64,000 nt of DNA from assembly GCF_029433095.1 (NCBI RefSeq), contig NZ_JARNTX010000004.1, positions 248,001 through 312,000 of the forward strand. Direction: 5' to 3'. Below the pieces are notes generated by a model, which saw only the letters and a program-made list of their open reading frames with translations, was not told where the DNA came from and ran no database searches. Origin of the DNA: Hymenobacter sp. YC55. GTDB lineage: Bacteria > Bacteroidota > Bacteroidia > Cytophagales > Hymenobacteraceae. Position 1 is the first letter of the stretch, and each line of letters starts with the position of its first letter. This document shows positions 1-8,247 of the stretch, one piece after another. The position numbers and the translations under genes are program-made.

Positions 1-674
1 TGCGCAACCAGCAGGTGCAGTTGGCTCGGCTGCTGCACAAGCCCGAGTATCTGAACGTGCCCGTGCGTGGCGCCCTCACCTATCAACCCCAGCCCGTTGA
101 TTTGAACTCCGCCTTAGCGCAGGCTATCGACAAGCGTCCGGAAGTGAAGCTCGCACGCGACGCTGAAAACACGGCCAACCTCAACCTGAAGGTGATTGAG
201 CGGGCCAACACGCCTACGCTCGGCATCGGGGCTCAACTTGGTGGCAAAAACGGTTACCTGCCAAACCTCGACAAGATCCGGCCGAATTCAGTAGGGGTAG
301 TACAGCTTTCGGTGCCCATCTACGACGGCAACAAAAACAAAAACCAGCGGGTGGAAGCCTTGGCTAACATTCGGGGCACGCAGGCTCGCACGCAGGATAC
401 GCAAGAGCAAATCCGCTCCGATGTGCGCCAGGCGGCCAACAACATACAGTCCAGCACTTCGCGCTACGACAACTCCCTGGTGCAGATTGCGCAGGCTACC
501 GACGCCCTTACGCGCGCCAAAGCTCGCTACCGCTACGACGTAGGTACCAACCTCGACGTGCTCGATGCAGAAACCTCGTTAGCTCAGGCCCGCTTGGCCC
601 GCTTGCAAGCCATCTACAACTACACCCTCGGGCAGTACCAGCTTAAGCGCGCAGTTGGCGAGCAGATATGGTAA
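1..674 (+). CDS. TolC-family outer membrane efflux protein, 3' part
   Basis: This is the C-terminal part of a TolC-like outer membrane efflux channel. The frame is open from the first bases of the window (codons for RNQQ precede the first possible internal start at 15), so the true start lies upstream. About 223 residues are visible. They show the long amphipathic helices of the family, rich in Ala, Gln, Asn and Arg, a strand-like stretch (VGVVQLSVPIYDGNK), and a closing helix with DVLDAETSLAQARLARLQA, a typical end of OEP domains. In the family this protein forms the outer membrane and periplasmic tunnel of a tripartite pump. It is followed by a stress protein, an EmrA-like adaptor and an EmrB-like transporter on the same strand, so it is most likely the exit duct of that pump. 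Confidence 0.9.
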   Translation, partial: RNQQVQLARLLHKPEYLNVPVRGALTYQPQPVDLNSALAQAIDKRPEVKLARDAENTANLNLKVIERANTPTLGIGAQLGGKNGYLPNLDKIRPNSVGVVQLSVPIYDGNKNKNQRVEALANIRGTQARTQDTQEQIRSDVRQAANNIQSSTSRYDNSLVQIAQATDALTRAKARYRYDVGTNLDVLDAETSLAQARLARLQAIYNYTLGQYQLKRAVGEQIW

Positions 675-720
675 GAGCAAGGCTGCTCAGTTGCTTCCTT
701 GCTCACTTACTTTCTACATC

Positions 721-1155
721 ATGACCCTTTCCACCATTCTTTGTCCGATAGATTTTTCGGAGGCGACGGGACCGTTGGTGGCATATGCAGCAACCCTAGC
801 AGCCGGCACTGGCGCTGCCCTGCGGCTGCTGCATGTGTTGGAGCCGCAGCCCATGCTAGCAGGCCCTTCCGACCTCGACCTCGCCCAGCAACTAGCGCGC
901 TACCACGCCAGTGCCGAGGCAGCGGGTGCGCAGGTTAGCACGGCCATTGTGCCGGGCACCGATGCGGCCCTTGAAATAGTAGAAGAAGCGCGTCGCCACT
1001 CGGCCGATATAATTGTTATCGGGGCGCACGGCCGCACCGGCCTCAGCCGATTCTTGATGGGCAGCACGGCCGAGGTAGTCGTACGGACGGCTCCCTGCGT
1101 GACGCTGCTGTTGAAGTCGCCGGTCGAGACTGGCGCGTACCGCAAAACAGCATAA
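721..1155 (+). CDS. Universal stress protein (UspA family)
   Basis: This 144-residue protein has the fold signature of the UspA family. The N-terminus TILCPIDFSEAT is the first strand and loop, and GAHGRTGLSRFLMGSTAEVV near residues 101-120 matches the ATP-binding G-2x-G-9x-G-S/T pattern, so it is probably a nucleotide-binding type. I chose the ATG at 721; the open frame continues upstream to 655, but that part overlaps the TolC-like gene and has no Usp-like sequence. The gene starts 46 bases after the TolC stop and precedes the efflux adaptor, so it may be co-transcribed with the pump. The role in stress tolerance is known only at family level. Confidence 0.88.
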   Translation: MTLSTILCPIDFSEATGPLVAYAATLAAGTGAALRLLHVLEPQPMLAGPSDLDLAQQLARYHASAEAAGAQVSTAIVPGTDAALEIVEEARRHSADIIVIGAHGRTGLSRFLMGSTAEVVVRTAPCVTLLLKSPVETGAYRKTA

Positions 1156-1257
1156 GAGTAGAAGTTTTTGTTGCTATCGAATTGTTAATCAAAACGAAAT
1201 CAGCAACAAGCCCCGTAAAATCTAGTACCCAGAAACAAGAAACCAGCAACCCTTTAT

Positions 1258-2367
1258 ATGGCAACCATCATCCAACAAAATCCGGCCGTAGCTCCTAACT
1301 CTCACGCAGCTCCAACACCCGAGCCAGTAGAAGAGCAGCCGGAGGGTCGCTCTAAGCGCCCGATTATCTTTATTGTGCTGGCGCTGGTACTGCTGATTGG
1401 CGGCTACTTCGGCTGGCAGCAATATCAGTTTGCCCAAACCCACGAAGACACCGACGATGCCCAGGTTGAAGGCGACGTATACCCCATTCTGCCGCGCGTA
1501 GGTGGACCCGTGTTGGAAGTGAAGGTAGAAGACAACCAGCAGGTAAAGAAAGGCGACGTGCTCGTGACCATTGACCCTGCCGACTACCAGCAGCGCGTAA
1601 ATGCCGCTGAGGCTGCTTTGGTTGCTGCTCAAGCCAACGTAGTGGCTGCCCGTGCGGCCGTACGGACTGCGCAAGCTGGCGTAGGTAGCTCGCAAGCCAC
1701 TATTGGCGTAAGCGAAGCTTCGCGTACCCGCTTGGAGAGAGACCTGAAGCGTAGCGAGTTCTTGCGCAAAGAAGACATCATTCCGCAAAGCGAGTACGAT
1801 GCGGTGCAAGCCAACCTACGCGCTACTAACGCGCAGCGCGCCACTGCCCAGCAGCAGGTGCAAGTAGCCCGGCAGCAAGTAGCCGCCGCCGAGCAGCAGG
1901 TAGCCGTAGCGCAGGCCGTTGTGAAGCAGCGCCAAGCCGACCTCGACAATGCCAAATTGCAGTTGAGCTACACCACCATCACGGCTCCCGGCAACGGCGT
2001 AGTGAGCCGCAAGAACGTGCAGCCCGGCCAAGTGGTAGGCCCAGGTCAGCAGCTTATGGGCCTTGTGGCCAGCGAGCGGACGTGGGTGATTGCCAACTTC
2101 AAGGAAACGCAGCTCGGTGAGATGCGCGAAGGTCAGCCCGTGCAGATTGAAGTGGATGCTTACCCCGGCCGCGAGTTCGAAGGTAAAATTCAGTCGCTTT
2201 CGGCTGCCACCGGCGCCCGTTTCGCCCTACTGCCCCCCGACAACGCTTCCGGCAACTTCGTGAAAGTAACGCAGCGTGTACCTGTCAAGATTGTGCTCAA
2301 CGAAGTAGATCCTCAGCACCCACTCCGCGCCGGTATGAGCGTGGTAGCAACTGTGAAGGTGAAGTAA
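1258..2367 (+). CDS. EmrA-like HlyD-family efflux adaptor
   Basis: This 369-residue membrane fusion protein is the periplasmic adaptor of a tripartite efflux pump. A Pro/Glu-rich cytoplasmic tail is followed by one membrane helix at about residues 34-52. Next come THEDTDDAQVEGDVYPI, the classic start of EmrA/HlyD adaptors, and a first half-lipoyl segment ending in QVKKGDVLVTID. A long Ala/Gln-rich coiled coil follows at about 115-235 (AAEQQVAVAQAVV), then the second half-lipoyl segment (TTITAPGNGVVSRKNVQPGQVV) and a C-terminal beta-barrel part. It joins the inner membrane EmrB-like exporter (2922) to the TolC-like channel upstream. The last codons, VKVK, run straight into a GTGAAA-rich repeat that marks the edge of an inserted cassette. 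Confidence 0.93.
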   Translation: MATIIQQNPAVAPNSHAAPTPEPVEEQPEGRSKRPIIFIVLALVLLIGGYFGWQQYQFAQTHEDTDDAQVEGDVYPILPRVGGPVLEVKVEDNQQVKKGDVLVTIDPADYQQRVNAAEAALVAAQANVVAARAAVRTAQAGVGSSQATIGVSEASRTRLERDLKRSEFLRKEDIIPQSEYDAVQANLRATNAQRATAQQQVQVARQQVAAAEQQVAVAQAVVKQRQADLDNAKLQLSYTTITAPGNGVVSRKNVQPGQVVGPGQQLMGLVASERTWVIANFKETQLGEMREGQPVQIEVDAYPGREFEGKIQSLSAATGARFALLPPDNASGNFVKVTQRVPVKIVLNEVDPQHPLRAGMSVVATVKVK

Positions 2368-2397
2368 AGGTGAAGTGGTGAAAGGTGAAATTGTGAG
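2368..2397. repeat. GTGAAA-rich repeat, left flank of four-helix-bundle cassette
   Basis: Directly after the EmrA-like stop codon lies a run of imperfect gtgaag/gtgaaa units on the plus strand. A similar run on the opposite strand lies at 2887-2915, just before the EmrB-like start. A third short run (2421-2442) covers the last codons of the four-helix-bundle gene between them. Confidence 0.6.
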
Positions 2398-2429
2398 TTG
2401 AGAGGCAGTCTGTTTTCCGGTTCACTGTT

Positions 2430-2834
2430 TCACTTTTCACCACTGTGCCTACTTAGTTTCGCCTTTGTCTTCTTGCGAATAGAGGCTAGAAGAGAAACGA
2501 TTTCTAGATACTCTTTTTCTAATTCACTTAGACGAGCTTTAGGTAAGATTGCTGCATCGCCTAGCAACTCTAGCCAAAACAAAGTTTCATCGGCTTCCTC
2601 TACGCAGATGCAGAGCTTGGCATACCACTCAGCTGCTGAACGCCCACGGCAAGCGGCCCGAAAATTGGCGGCTACTGAGGTCGAACACCGTAATAACTGT
2701 TTGCCTAATACAGTTGCCTCACCAGTATGTGGCAACTGCTGATACAGGCGAATTACACGCAAAGAAGCCTGCTTGGTTCGTGTCCGGATATTATCATTAA
2801 ACGACGGCGAATCATTTAGTAATTCATTACTCAT
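2430..2834 (-). CDS. Four-helix-bundle protein (23S rRNA IVS-type family)
   Basis: This 134-residue protein has the hallmarks of the small four-helix-bundle family first noted in 23S rRNA intervening sequences: an early helix IRTRTKQASLRVIRLYQQLP, the motif LGKQLLRCSTSVAANFRAACRGRS (residues 44-67), and EWYAKLCICVEEADETLFWLELL. Its biochemical role is not established in the family. It starts at the ATG at 2834. The gene is antisense to, and wedged between, the EmrA-like and EmrB-like genes, which would normally be nearly adjacent; GTGAAA-rich runs in inverted orientation border it. The last residues, HSGEK, are themselves encoded by repeat-like sequence. I infer an inserted cassette; whether it moves on its own cannot be read here. 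Confidence 0.88.
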   Translation of the reverse strand: MSNELLNDSPSFNDNIRTRTKQASLRVIRLYQQLPHTGEATVLGKQLLRCSTSVAANFRAACRGRSAAEWYAKLCICVEEADETLFWLELLGDAAILPKARLSELEKEYLEIVSLLASIRKKTKAKLSRHSGEK

Positions 2835-2886
2835 AATACGAAATGTGATAAGTGAAACTAGGCTGTTTCAAGATAAGAATAGCCCC

Positions 2887-2915
2887 TTCACCATTTCACA
2901 ACTTCACAATTTCAC
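2887..2915. repeat. TTTCAC-rich repeat, right flank of four-helix-bundle cassette
   Basis: Imperfect ttcaca/ttcacc units lie here, ending six bases before the EmrB-like ATG. Read on the minus strand they resemble the gtgaaa run at 2368-2397, so the two runs bracket the four-helix-bundle gene as rough inverted repeats. Confidence 0.6.
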
Positions 2916-2921
2916 TTACGA

Positions 2922-4493
2922 ATGGAAACCGGATTCACCAAGTGGATTATCGTCGTTACAGTGGTGCTTTGCTGCCTGCTGGAACTGATTGATACCAGTA
3001 TTGTAAACGTGGCCCTAACCCAGATGATGGGTAACCTCTCGGCCACGCAACAGGAAGTAAGCTGGGTGGTGGCCTCGTATGGCATTGCCAACGTTATCGT
3101 TATCCCAATGACCGGCTTTTTGGCCGAGCAGTTCGGACGGCGCAACTACTACTTTGTGTCGGTGGTTATTTTCACGCTGGCTTCTATTGCCTGCGGACAA
3201 AGCACCAACATCTGGGAACTGGTAGCCTTCCGCTTCATTCAGGGTATTGGCGGCGGTGCGCTCATGGCTACGTCGCAGGCCATCCTTATTGATACTTTCC
3301 CTCCCAAGCAGTTGCCCTTGGGGCAGGCCTTGTTCGGCATGGGCGTGATTATTGGCCCTACTATCGGCCCTACGCTCGGTGGCTATATCGTGGATAACTA
3401 CGACTGGCCCTGGATTTTCTACGTGAACGTACCCGTTGGTATTCTGGCGTCTATCTTCACCATACTCTTCATTCGGGACCCCGAGCGGATACGGAATGCT
3501 ATTCCAAGACCTCTGCGCGAAATCGACTGGGCCGGTATTTTTCTGCTGATCCTGGGGGTGGGCTCGTTGCAGCTCGTACTCGAGCAAGGCGAAACCGAGG
3601 ACTGGTTTGAGAGCCTCTACATCAACATTTTCACGGCGCTGGCTGCTATTGGTATTCTCGGCTTTATTTGGCGCGAGCTAACGGCCAAGCAACCCATTGT
3701 GGACCTGCGGGTGCTTGGCAAGAGCCGCAACCTAGCTGTTGGGGCGTTCCTGTCGTTTATTCTAGGCTTCGGGCTGTTTGCTTCGGTGTTTGTCTTCCCG
3801 ATCTTCACTCAGCGCATACTTGGCTTCACGGCCGCCCAAACCGGGTTGCTGCTGCTGCCAGGGGCATTGGCTTCGGGCTTCATGATGCCGCTTATCGGGC
3901 GGATGCTGCAAGCGGGGGTACCGCAGAAGTATATGATTCCGACGGGCTTCACCATCTTCTTTTTCTTTACCTTCTGGATGAGCAAGGTGATTTCGCCCAC
4001 CGCTGGCGAAAGTGACTTCTTCTGGCCCCTGATGGTAAGGGGGGTGGGCCTTGGGTTGATTTTCTTGCCTATCACCACCATGTCACTGGCTGGTTTGCAA
4101 GGCAAAGATGCCGGACAGGCGGCTGGCCTCACCGGTATGATTCGCCAGCTGGGGGGCTCGTTTGGTGTAGCTATTGTGGGTACTATTCTGGAGCGTAGCA
4201 TTCAGAGCAACCGCGTGAACATGTTGCCCAACATTTCGCTCTACAATCCCGAGACCGTACAGCGGATTCAGGCTTTCACGCAGAACTTTATATCGCGAGG
4301 TTTCTCGGCCGAGCAAGCTCGCCAGCAAGCTTATGCGGCGCTTGAAGGCATCCTGATGAAGCAGGTTTCCATCATCACCTACGGGCAGATATTCTCGATG
4401 CTCGGATTCTTCTTCCTGGCATGTCTGCCACTGGTACTGCTGATCAAGCGGGCCCGCGGCGGCGAGAAAATTGATCTTAACGCCGCGCACTAA
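2922..4493 (+). CDS. EmrB/QacA-type MFS drug exporter (DHA2 family)
   Basis: This 523-residue inner membrane protein belongs to the 14-helix DHA2 branch of the major facilitator superfamily, proton-driven drug exporters. Visible marks are the acidic residue in helix 1 (LLELIDTSIVNVAL), motif A after helix 2 (GFLAEQFGRR), the helix 4 arginine (AFRFIQGIGGG) and motif C (GPTIGPTLGGYI), which marks antiporters. The length equals that of EmrB. It follows the EmrA-like adaptor, though separated from it by the four-helix-bundle insertion, and a strong terminator comes right after its stop. The drug substrate cannot be predicted. The ATG at 2922 directly precedes helix 1 and fits known EmrB N-termini. 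Confidence 0.94.
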   Translation: METGFTKWIIVVTVVLCCLLELIDTSIVNVALTQMMGNLSATQQEVSWVVASYGIANVIVIPMTGFLAEQFGRRNYYFVSVVIFTLASIACGQSTNIWELVAFRFIQGIGGGALMATSQAILIDTFPPKQLPLGQALFGMGVIIGPTIGPTLGGYIVDNYDWPWIFYVNVPVGILASIFTILFIRDPERIRNAIPRPLREIDWAGIFLLILGVGSLQLVLEQGETEDWFESLYINIFTALAAIGILGFIWRELTAKQPIVDLRVLGKSRNLAVGAFLSFILGFGLFASVFVFPIFTQRILGFTAAQTGLLLLPGALASGFMMPLIGRMLQAGVPQKYMIPTGFTIFFFFTFWMSKVISPTAGESDFFWPLMVRGVGLGLIFLPITTMSLAGLQGKDAGQAAGLTGMIRQLGGSFGVAIVGTILERSIQSNRVNMLPNISLYNPETVQRIQAFTQNFISRGFSAEQARQQAYAALEGILMKQVSIITYGQIFSMLGFFFLACLPLVLLIKRARGGEKIDLNAAH

Positions 4494-4513
4494 CCTCCAT
4501 ACTTAACTAATTG

Positions 4514-4546
4514 AAAAGGCCACTCGCAGCTGCGGGTGGCCTTTTT
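4514..4546 (+). terminator. Rho-independent terminator of efflux operon
   Basis: A long hairpin (AAAAGGCCAC pairing with GTGGCCTTTT, with a self-complementary CGCAGCTGCG top) is followed by a T run, 20 bases after the EmrB-like stop. The A run on its left could also serve the minus strand gene ending at 4571 poorly, if at all. Confidence 0.85.
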
Positions 4547-4570
4547 GTTGTCGCTAAATAATTTCTGCTG

Positions 4571-5593
4571 CTACTGATACTGGATGTAGAGCGGCTTGGG
4601 CGTAAGCTCGGCCAGCACCTCCGAAGGCGTCATCATGTGGTGAGGAGCCGGGCGGGGGTCATACTCGTAAAACAGCTTGAAGCCGGTGTACTGCACGGGC
4701 TGCGTCTGGATGTAGTCGTGGTACGAATCCTTCTTGAGCGTGGGGTTGCCCCAGCCATCCATGTGCATTACTACCTGCACGCGCGGGTCGAGCTTGATGT
4801 TTTTGTAGTTGGTAATCATGCCCTGCGTGAAGCGGTGCACGGTCAGGACCTTAGGCGGTAGCTTGTTTTCGCTTACAATGCGGGCCAGGAAGTTGATGGT
4901 GTAGTTAACGTCTTTGGCGTCGTAGGTTCCGATTTTCTTGCCGGGCCGCACACCTTTGGTTTGCATGGCAAACTCGGGGTCGATGCCGAGGTGCACGATG
5001 GGGTCCTTGAGGTAAGGCTCTAGTTTGTAGAGCTCGTGCTCTAAGTCGCTGAGGCCTACTTGCACATCCAGGAAGATGATGCACTTATGCTCTTTGGCCC
5101 AGGAAATAACTTCCTCGATGGTAGCCTTCGAGTTCATGAGGCGGTACTTACCATCTGCCCCTGCTGCGCCTTGCGCCGTGATGGTTACGTTGTGCAGCGC
5201 CGGCTGAATAGGTAGGGAAGGGTCAGCATCTTGCCACTCCTTAAGCACCTTCTCAAACTTGCGGAACATCTGCTCTTTCGGCTCGCGGCCCAGAATACCC
5301 ATGCCCTTCGCCCGAATGTTGCCATAGAAGGCCACAATGCGGTGGCCAGGCAAAATGGCGCCGGGCAATTGCCCGCCCGCTCTCGTAATGGAATCGGCTT
5401 TGAGCGAGTCGCGGCGCATAGCGGCCCGCTTCAGCGCTATGGTATCAACAACGGCCGTTTTGGCGGAGTCGGCAGTGGCTTTCGAGCCGGTAGTTTCGGG
5501 TCCGGAGCCCGAGCCGCAGCCTGATAATGTAGTGAGGGTAAGGGCCAGGCCGAAGCCCGACAGTAGCACGCTGAGAGGAGAGATATATCGCAC
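4571..5593 (-). CDS. Uncharacterised secreted lipoprotein, paralogue 1
   Basis: This 340-residue protein has a lipoprotein signal (LTTLSGC, Cys26). After a low-complexity linker, the mature part carries ordered motifs: GHRIVAFYGN, KGMGILG, IIFLDVQVGLSDLEHEL, VHLGIDPEF, VLTVHRFTQGMITNY, VVMHMDGWGNP and the C-terminal LYIQYQ. The alternation of short hydrophobic strands ending in D, H or E suggests a TIM-barrel-like enzyme or binding fold, but I cannot name a family with a proven function. The only available start is a GTG at 5593. It lies directly downstream of a paralogue (5858-6841) that has all the same motifs, so the pair arose by tandem duplication. It probably sits in the outer or inner membrane facing the periplasm or surface. 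Confidence 0.75.
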   Translation of the reverse strand: MRYISPLSVLLSGFGLALTLTTLSGCGSGSGPETTGSKATADSAKTAVVDTIALKRAAMRRDSLKADSITRAGGQLPGAILPGHRIVAFYGNIRAKGMGILGREPKEQMFRKFEKVLKEWQDADPSLPIQPALHNVTITAQGAAGADGKYRLMNSKATIEEVISWAKEHKCIIFLDVQVGLSDLEHELYKLEPYLKDPIVHLGIDPEFAMQTKGVRPGKKIGTYDAKDVNYTINFLARIVSENKLPPKVLTVHRFTQGMITNYKNIKLDPRVQVVMHMDGWGNPTLKKDSYHDYIQTQPVQYTGFKLFYEYDPRPAPHHMMTPSEVLAELTPKPLYIQYQ

Positions 5594-5857
5594 CGAAAAC
5601 AGAAAAGTGAGAAGGGAAACTGACGGAAAGTTACACTTTTATTCACTCGGCTGTAGTGATATGCAGACTAGTTGCGCGCACTTAGGTTGCCGGAAAGGCA
5701 GAATGAAGTTGCTTTCCTGCTCGCAATGGTTTTCACTTGCTCTGGGTTTTTACAGCCGCAATTATGGGCCTGCTAAACCAAACAACCGAGTTGGCCATGT
5801 GCGCTGGCAGGGTTGCTTTTAGGCTGCCGCTAGGCCGGGATGCGTAGCCTAAGCCTG

Positions 5858-6841
5858 TTATTGGTACTGAATATAGAGGGGAGAAGGCGTGAGGGTACTT
5901 ACCTCGCGCGAGGTCATCAGGCGGGAGTTGGAACGACGGTCGTTTTTAAAGAAAATCTTGAAGCCAGTGTACTCTACGGGCTCTTGCTTGATGAACTTGC
6001 GGTACGAGCTGCGCTTGATGTTGGGGGTGCCCCAGCCATCCATGTGCATCACAATCTGCACGCGCGGGTCGAGCTTGATGTTCTGGTAGTTGGTTACCAT
6101 GTCTTGCCGGAAGCGGTGCACCACCAGCACTTTCGGCGGCAATTGATATTCGCTCACGAGCCGCGCCAGAAACCACCGGGCATAGTTGATGTCCTGGGCA
6201 TCAAACTCGCCTACTTCCGTACCCGGCCGCCGACCCGATTTCATGGAAAACTCGGGGTCGATGCCGAGGTGTACATACGGCAGGCGCAGATACTTTTCTA
6301 GCTTGGGTAGCTCGTGCTGCAAGTCGCTTAGGCCTACTTGCACATCCAGGAAGACGAGCGTATTCTGCTCTTGCCCCCATTTTATCACTCTCTGAATAGT
6401 GGTATCGGGTAAGGCCATACGGTACTTGCCGTCGTCGCCGGAGTCGCGTTGCGCAATAACGGCAATCAGGTGTAAGGCGGGCCGTACGGGTAAGGAGTCG
6501 GCTTTTTGCCAATCTGCTACTTGCAGCCGCAAGCGGCGCAGCATCTCGTCCTTGGGATATTGCCCCAAAACACCCATGGCTTTGTGCAGTGGGTTGCCAT
6601 AAAACGCCACAATGCGCTCGGCCGGTAGTATAGCACCCGATAGCCGCCCGCCAGCTCGCGCCACCGAGTCGGCACGCAGCGAATCTCGGCGGATGGCGTC
6701 TTGCTTACTTATGGCTATTAGTGCCGCACTGGCTTGAGGCCGGGTGGCTTCGCAACTTGTGAAGCCAAGAACAAGCAGCGTAGAGCTTACTACCAGCACC
6801 AAGGCTGCGAAGCGGAAGGCAAGGCGAATAGGGTACAGCAA
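5858..6841 (-). CDS. Uncharacterised secreted lipoprotein, paralogue 2
   Basis: This 327-residue lipoprotein (signal ending LVLGFTSC, Cys30) is the upstream partner of the gene at 4571-5593. It shares AERIVAFYGNP, AMGVLGQYPK, LVFLDVQVGLSDLQHEL, VHLGIDPEFSM, KVLVVHRFRQDMVTNYQNI, QIVMHMDGWGTP and the identical end LYIQYQ. The conserved Asp and His residues (FLDVQ, HLGIDPE, VVHRF, MHMDGWG) are candidates for a catalytic or metal site, but that is inference. It appears to start at a TTG (6841), since no ATG lies before the signal peptide. The 264 bases between the two genes hold no obvious terminator, so they may be one transcript. The function is unknown. Confidence 0.75.
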   Translation of the reverse strand: MLYPIRLAFRFAALVLVVSSTLLVLGFTSCEATRPQASAALIAISKQDAIRRDSLRADSVARAGGRLSGAILPAERIVAFYGNPLHKAMGVLGQYPKDEMLRRLRLQVADWQKADSLPVRPALHLIAVIAQRDSGDDGKYRMALPDTTIQRVIKWGQEQNTLVFLDVQVGLSDLQHELPKLEKYLRLPYVHLGIDPEFSMKSGRRPGTEVGEFDAQDINYARWFLARLVSEYQLPPKVLVVHRFRQDMVTNYQNIKLDPRVQIVMHMDGWGTPNIKRSSYRKFIKQEPVEYTGFKIFFKNDRRSNSRLMTSREVSTLTPSPLYIQYQ

Positions 6842-6954
6842 ACGGAAGCCGGTTGAGAGACGAGATATCTAAACAGATGATGGGAATTTTAGGTCGGAAA
6901 AAGGGCTGAATATTTCAAAGATACAGCAGTATACCTCCTGCGCCGCAAAAAAAC

Positions 6955-7034
6955 AGTCCGGCTCCACCCTTATCGGCCTATCGTCAGCTATAAGTAAGCA
7001 ATTGACGATGAGCCGATAAGGGTGGAGCCGGACT
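6955..7034 (-). terminator. Large hairpin, probable minus-strand terminator
   Basis: Perfect 23-base arms (6955-6977 and 7012-7034) with a further 6-base inner stem (TCGTCA/TGACGA) form a strong hairpin. On the minus strand the stem is followed by a T run (A run at 6947-6953), so it would stop transcripts from the TonB-module gene ending at 7207. The rest of the 6842-7206 gap shows no gene or clear repeat. Confidence 0.75.
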
Positions 7035-7206
7035 AGCACGGCTCTGGCAACCGGGAAAGATTACATAACAACGGTACAGAGTACGGCCGAACTCCCTTGT
7101 ACAAGTAATTGCCACTACACGTGTGCAACAGGGGAGCAAACCAAATCTATATTTAGCAACTGAAAACGAATTATAGCCCCGTAGGTAGAGCTTTTATGCT
7201 ATTTGC

Positions 7207-8181
7207 TTATTCCAAAAGGAAGGTGATAGGAACGTCATAATACACGGCTACCTCCTTGCCTCTTTGAATGCCGGGTGTCCATTTTCGTGGCAGGTTGTGT
7301 AAGGTAGCTAGAGCCGCTTGGTTCATTTCTTCTGCTACTGCTTCCAGTCCTTTAGGAGCAAGGACGCCTTTTTGTAAGGCAACATCCTTTACGCTGCCGT
7401 CTTCGGCCACAACAAACTTGACGAAGGCTACACCATCTAGTTTAGCAGCTTTAGCCGCCGCCGGATACCGTAGCCGTTGTATGAGGTCAGCTAAAAGTTG
7501 CCCTTGTCCACCCGCATACTCTGGCATTTCCTCTACTTGGGCATACACGTTGCGGCTATCAGGGGAGAAGCGTACAGGTTTAAAGTCTTTGAAAATAGGA
7601 CCTTCACTAAAAGCAGTAGCCGAGGAATCAGGAGATTTAACTCGATAATTTTGTACAGGTTCTAACTCCATCGGACCACCTACTTGTCTACGTCTGCGTA
7701 GTTTGCCACTTGAAAACTCAAAGGGGACTGTATAGCTTACAGCTACTGGCTTGCCGTTTTGGCTGCCGGGTGTCCACTGGCCTGGTAATTCTTTGACGGC
7801 TTTCATTGCCAACGCCTCCAACGCGTGTGCAGCTGCTTGCTGCTGGGGCCAAATGGTGGTAATTCCCTTGTGTACTTGCACGTCTTTCACCGTACCATCA
7901 GCGGCCACTGTGAATTTGACCAATACCTTCCCTTCCAGACTCGCTACCTTCGCTATAGCGGGATACTCGTAGTGCAAGCCCCAACTGAGATCTTTTACTA
8001 ACCGTAACATTCCCCCTTTGTACTTGGGCATTTGTTCGGCTTGGGTGTAGACCTGGTCGGCCGCTACTGTGGACGTGGATAGTTCAGGTGCTTTCTCGCA
8101 GGCAGAAGCAAAAACCAATAAAGCGCTTACTGGTAGCAGCCAGAACTTTCCGAAGCGCACAAAACGAGGGGACTGTAGCAT
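7207..8181 (-). CDS. Lipoprotein-like protein with two TonB C-terminal-type domains
   Basis: This 324-residue protein has an N-terminal hydrophobic segment ending in FASACEKAP, followed by two copies of a TonB C-terminal-like domain (about residues 45-155 and 212-324). Each copy contains the pattern MPxYxGG, YPAxAKxAxLxGxxxVKFxVAxDGxVKDV and WTPGxxxGKxVAVxYxVP. Its first residues, MLQSPR, and the hydrophobic segment match the interior of the M56 protein encoded just upstream (8248-9606). The match continues upstream of this ATG as KTLT (QTLT in the M56 protein), with an in-frame TAA nine codons before the start. It therefore looks like a shortened duplicate of the M56 C-terminal region that gained a second TonB domain. 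A role in envelope energy transduction is not proven; such domains are also common in M56 sensor proteins of this phylum. Confidence 0.82.
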   Translation of the reverse strand: MLQSPRFVRFGKFWLLPVSALLVFASACEKAPELSTSTVAADQVYTQAEQMPKYKGGMLRLVKDLSWGLHYEYPAIAKVASLEGKVLVKFTVAADGTVKDVQVHKGITTIWPQQQAAAHALEALAMKAVKELPGQWTPGSQNGKPVAVSYTVPFEFSSGKLRRRRQVGGPMELEPVQNYRVKSPDSSATAFSEGPIFKDFKPVRFSPDSRNVYAQVEEMPEYAGGQGQLLADLIQRLRYPAAAKAAKLDGVAFVKFVVAEDGSVKDVALQKGVLAPKGLEAVAEEMNQAALATLHNLPRKWTPGIQRGKEVAVYYDVPITFLLE

Positions 8182-8247
8182 GGCAGCGTACGTAAGCGTT
8201 TTAGGTTAAGTGAAACAGCAGGTTGCCAGAACTAGCAGGCAGTCAGG

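Noticed and set aside
2398..2742. Plus-strand frame across the four-helix-bundle gene
   Set aside because: The antisense reading is a recognisable protein family; this one is Ser/Arg-rich without a motif.
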